Shown piece by piece: positions 5,863 to 7,612 of a stretch of 7,612 nt of DNA. Every line of letters starts with the position of its first letter. The stretch's first letter is position 1. Origin of the DNA: Candidatus Parvarchaeota archaeon (GTDB lineage: Archaea; Nanobdellota; Nanobdellia; CSSed11-243R1); contig PWUQ01000107.1 of assembly GCA_003563585.1 (NCBI GenBank), forward strand, positions 1 to 7,612, written 5' to 3'. The translations under genes and the position numbers were made by a program. Below the pieces are notes generated by a model. The model did not search any database. It was given only the letters and a program-made list of their open reading frames with translations, and had not been told where the DNA came from.

Positions 5863-6120
5863 TTAACAACCCTCACAAGACATATATTCGTTGCAATTTG
5901 TTCCATCACCATCAATATTATAATAATTTGTATTCGCACAATTCGCACCTGCTTGTACTTTTGCGCATTCTGCTTGACATTTTGCGAGAACTGCCTGTTC
6001 GCTTAAACCTTTTTGCCCTTCACCAAATCCCGTGAAGAAAAATATTGCGACACCAACCAAAACAATTATAACTAGTACTAATATTACAATTGTACTCATT
6101 GGTAATCCTTGCGATTTCAT
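5863..6120 (-). CDS. Small Cys-rich pilin-like protein, 85 aa, short form of the head
   Basis: Leader MKSQGLPMST and helix (about residues 8-30) nearly identical to the 140-residue protein. The head has six Cys: C-x3-C, ANC, then TNC-NEYMS-C and a final GC at the stop codon. The C-[DN]-E-Y-x2-3-C step is the same as in the 140-residue protein, but the protein ends right there and lacks the V-[TS]-F-x-DG strand that its three relatives carry next. No remnant of that strand is readable in the 18 bases before the next gene, so it looks like a stable short form, not a fresh frameshift. GGAG lies about ten bases before the ATG, and an 80-base AT-rich gap upstream may hold a promoter; it probably leads the transcript of the next two or three Cys-rich genes. 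Confidence 0.85.
   Translation of the reverse strand: MKSQGLPMSTIVILVLVIIVLVGVAIFFFTGFGEGQKGLSEQAVLAKCQAECAKVQAGANCANTNYYNIDGDGTNCNEYMSCEGC
6034..6120 (-). repeat. Near-identical 87-base leader-helix repeat, copy 2
   Basis: The first 87 bases of the 85-residue gene, matching 5758-5844 at 85 of 87 positions. The high identity, against strongly different heads, points to recent duplication or gene conversion limited to the leader and helix. Confidence 0.85.
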
Positions 6121-6173
6121 CTATAATCAACTCCTTTTTAACTTTTAAATTTGAAATTTTGACAATAAAACAA

Positions 6174-6185
6174 TATATTTAATAA
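6174..6185 (-). promoter_or_regulatory. Candidate TATA box upstream of the Cys-rich operon
   Basis: TTATTAAATATA on the minus strand, about 59 bases (centre) before the ATG at 6120, in an 80-base gap. Transcription from it would leave a leader of about 30 bases that includes the GGAG ribosome site. The T-rich sequence just after the upstream stop may also terminate the previous transcript. AT-richness makes this tentative. Confidence 0.3.
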
Positions 6186-6200
6186 ATAAATATATTTCCC

Positions 6201-6464
6201 TTATGGATCACAGACACCATCTATACAACTGCCACAATTATCAGCCCCTTCAGGTAAACATCTACCCATTGATCTATGCAAACATTTTCCCTGTGCAACA
6301 CATTCTGAAACAGTTAATCTATCTCCCCCAATATCTATAATCGATTCTGTTGGACTTCTTATTTCATCAAAGCCACCCAAGAAAAATATTATTACAACCA
6401 CTAATGCAAGTACAGCAATGATAATTAATGCGATTGTAGTTATAGGTAAACTTTGAGATTTCAT
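6201..6464 (-). CDS. Small Cys-rich pilin-like protein, 87 aa (KSQSLP leader, distinct compact head)
   Basis: Leader MKSQSLPITT and a hydrophobic helix at about residues 9-30, again with S3-Q4 as the likely class III cleavage point. The head is different from the other four: after an acidic Ile-rich spacer it packs six Cys into the last 33 residues, spaced C-x5-C-x6-C-x7-C-x2-C-x4-C. That is the look of a small disulfide-stabilised domain, but I recognise no named family. The gene has no ribosome site; a TATA-like TTTTATAT is centred 26-27 bases before the ATG, so it is probably transcribed as a leaderless message on its own. Likely a surface subunit by its leader and position. Confidence 0.85.
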   Translation of the reverse strand: MKSQSLPITTIALIIIAVLALVVVIIFFLGGFDEIRSPTESIIDIGGDRLTVSECVAQGKCLHRSMGRCLPEGADNCGSCIDGVCDP

Positions 6465-6486
6465 GATATTTTAAGGGGTAAATCCA

Positions 6487-6494
6487 ATATAAAA
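6487..6494 (-). promoter_or_regulatory. Candidate TATA box for a leaderless transcript of the 87-aa gene
   Basis: TTTTATAT on the minus strand centred 26-27 bases before the ATG at 6464, with a purine-rich GAAGA just upstream where a BRE would sit. The spacing equals that of the box before the 72-residue gene, and both genes lack a Shine-Dalgarno. Confidence 0.45.
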
Positions 6495-6502
6495 TCTTCG
6501 AA

Positions 6503-6661
6503 TTAATCCGCTATACCTCCTGCAACAAAAAGACTATCCACTAATTCTTTTATCCTATCACCATAACGCAATGCCAAGATAATTATAAAAACAGCTATTA
6601 GAAGCATCAAAACTAAAATTATTATTTGCCTCGTTGTAAATTCTATTGAACCTTTTTTCAT
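6503..6661 (-). CDS. Membrane microprotein, 52 aa
   Basis: Begins MKKGSIEFTT, then an uninterrupted hydrophobic helix at about residues 13-31 and an amphipathic tail of 21 residues ending GGIAD. KKG-S followed by Glu at +3 resembles a prepilin leader, though not the canonical Gln +1 form. Its ATG overlaps the stop of the 54-residue gene as ATGA, which strongly supports both small genes as real and translationally coupled. No Cys. A tail with alternating charges (RYGDRIKELVD) may form a helix continuing from the membrane segment. Function unknown; could be an accessory or core pilin-like subunit. Confidence 0.75.
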   Translation of the reverse strand: MKKGSIEFTTRQIIILVLMLLIAVFIIILALRYGDRIKELVDSLFVAGGIAD

Positions 6662-6822
6662 ACTATACCAGCACCGCCCCTTATCAAATTCAAGTTAGCC
6701 AGTATAGTTTGTGTTTGTTCTTCTCCTGCCAATCCGAAATATAAAACTAAGAATAAAACTATGGCTAATCCAACTACAAGTAATATTACACCTATTATTG
6801 TCGCTGAAACTCCTTTTTTCAT
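6658..6822 (-). CDS. Membrane microprotein, 54 aa, related to the 55-aa protein upstream
   Basis: Begins MKKGVSATII, with a hydrophobic helix at about residues 6-29, then LYFGLAGEE and a tail of about 20 residues with no Cys. A GGTGA lies a few bases before the ATG, and the stop overlaps the next start as ATGA. The LYFG step after the helix and a later Q-T-I-x-x-N are shared with the 55-residue protein, so the two are probably diverged tandem copies. The leader is KKG-V, a less typical class III form. No known family recognised. Confidence 0.75.
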   Translation of the reverse strand: MKKGVSATIIGVILLVVGLAIVLFLVLYFGLAGEEQTQTILANLNLIRGGAGIV

Positions 6823-6826
6823 ATTA

Positions 6827-6994
6827 TCACCAAGTTAAACTCCTACTAAAATTAGTTATTGTTTGAAAGGATTCACTACCTTTTATATTTTGCCCAAAGT
6901 ATAAAGCGAGTATTATTATTATCGCAAGAAAGATTATGAATATCATTAAAACAACCATATTGCTTGGGGCATCAAGCCCTTTTTTATTTTTCAT
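6827..6994 (-). CDS. Membrane microprotein, 55 aa, KKG-LDAP leader
   Basis: Begins MKNKKGLDAPSN, then a helix at about residues 12-32 followed by YFGQNIKGSE and a tail ending SLTW. If cut after KKG, the mature protein would have Pro at +4, as in the Q-G-L-P proteins of this window. No Cys. The gene lies 16 bases after the preceding larger gene and four bases before the 54-residue gene, with which it shares LYFG and Q-T-I-x-N features. There is no Shine-Dalgarno before its ATG, suggesting coupling to the gene upstream. Function unknown. Confidence 0.7.
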   Translation of the reverse strand: MKNKKGLDAPSNMVVLMIFIIFLAIIIILALYFGQNIKGSESFQTITNFSRSLTW

Positions 6995-7010
6995 TTTTTA
7001 AACCAACCAT

Positions 7011-7612
7011 TTAATCAGAGGACCAATCAACCTGACTATCATCAAAACACCAAAATACCCTATCATGAATTAAAGACAAGCTATCTACATAACAATCATC
7101 ATCTCCAAGCATACTACCTCTAAATATGCTCCAATCATCATAATATTTTATAAAAATTCTTCCTTTACTTATGTTTTTTTCACTCCAATAAGCCTCATTT
7201 GTTTTCCAACCACTCCAAAAATCTGAATATCGTATATAATTACCAGTTCTCACAAAAACAAACCTGTTATTATTACCACCAAGCTCATCTAAGTAAGTGT
7301 TGCATTCTTCACCTGAAGGGCACATTCTACCTGTTCCGTATTCTCTGTCTCTAAAATAATTATACATATCCTGAACAGTTACTCTTTCATCTATGTTAAA
7401 ATTTATCACAAAACAAGTTCTTGGGTTTGGTGGTGTTTTTTCAGAAAGTGGTTTATATCTTCCAGCTGTGTACATTCTCCAACAATCTATAGTTCTGTCT
7501 GCAACTTCTTTCATAAAAGCTTCGCTTCCAACTCTTATCGAATCATCTTCTATAGCACCCATCTGAATAGAAGGATTCTCACAACCGATTAAAGGAACGT
7601 TAGATATTATTC
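7011..7612 (-). CDS. C-terminal part of a larger conserved hypothetical protein, 5' end outside window
   Basis: The frame is open up to the right edge (the codons before the ATG at 7562 read through without a stop), so the true start lies beyond 7612; 199 residues are visible. Counting from the Met at 7562, an ADRTIDCWRMYTAGRYKPL segment (21-39) and a CFVINFNID segment (50-58) resemble a 'DCW-x-x-x-G-x-G, then C-x-[IV]-x-x-x-F' pattern I remember from DPANN hypothetical proteins found beside pilin-like genes. Further Cys at 81, 87, 157 and 172, and an aromatic-rich C-terminal half (many Trp and Tyr) suggest an extracellular fold. By analogy with the large genes downstream I expect a leader and one membrane helix in the missing N-terminus, but that cannot be seen here. 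Confidence 0.75.
   Translation of the reverse strand, partial: IISNVPLIGCENPSIQMGAIEDDSIRVGSEAFMKEVADRTIDCWRMYTAGRYKPLSEKTPPNPRTCFVINFNIDERVTVQDMYNYFRDREYGTGRMCPSGEECNTYLDELGGNNNRFVFVRTGNYIRYSDFWSGWKTNEAYWSEKNISKGRIFIKYYDDWSIFRGSMLGDDDCYVDSLSLIHDRVFWCFDDSQVDWSSD

Noticed and set aside
5758..6120. The 87-base repeats as insertion-element ends or attachment sites
   Set aside because: Both copies are in-frame coding sequence for the leader and helix of two genes, with no transposase or integrase and no terminal inverted repeats.
4602..6464. Cys-rich small proteins as ferredoxins or zinc ribbons
   Set aside because: Cys spacings do not fit C-x2-C-x2-C-x3-C or paired C-x2-C knuckles in a consistent way, and the leader and helix place the heads outside the cell.

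Overview
The window is an AT-rich stretch in which every supportable gene lies on the minus strand, so it reads from right (7612) to left (1). It holds sixteen genes. Fourteen are complete and two run off the ends: one has its 5' end beyond 7612 and one has its 3' end beyond position 1. I see no RNA gene, CRISPR array or insertion sequence. No gene encodes a recognisable enzyme. Fifteen of the sixteen start with a short Lys-rich leader followed at once by one long hydrophobic helix and then, in most, an outward-facing head. The sixteenth lacks its N-terminus in this window.

The organism is most likely an archaeon of the DPANN type (Woesearchaeota, Pacearchaeota or Nanoarchaeota-like). The evidence is class III (type IV pilin-like) leaders of the K-[G/S/A]-Q form, TATA-like boxes 26-27 bases before start codons that lack a Shine-Dalgarno (SD) sequence, oligo-T terminator-like tracts, and tightly packed small membrane-protein genes. 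The lineage rests on my memory of similar conserved hypothetical proteins and is an inference.

Layout in transcription order: (a) the C-terminal part of a larger secreted-type protein (7612-7011); (b) three membrane microproteins of 55, 54 and 52 residues (6994-6503), the last two joined by an ATGA overlap; (c) five small Cys-rich pilin-like proteins (6464-4602), all with K-[S/A]-Q-[G/S]-L-P leaders, four of them clear paralogues; (d) a pair of Cys-free pilin-like paralogues of 72 and 56 residues (4534-4143); (e) four large single-helix proteins of 295, 263, 339 and 348 residues (4146-317), the first two paralogous with conserved Cys positions; (f) the start of another large leader-bearing protein (308-1).

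My reading is a surface or pilus-like assembly: several small interchangeable subunits with conserved stalks and varied disulfide-rich heads, plus large minor-pilin-like proteins. The class III leader assignment and the paralogy are well supported by sequence. Assembly into one structure, and any role in adhesion or host contact, is inference. No ATPase, platform protein or prepilin peptidase is present here, so those would have to lie elsewhere.
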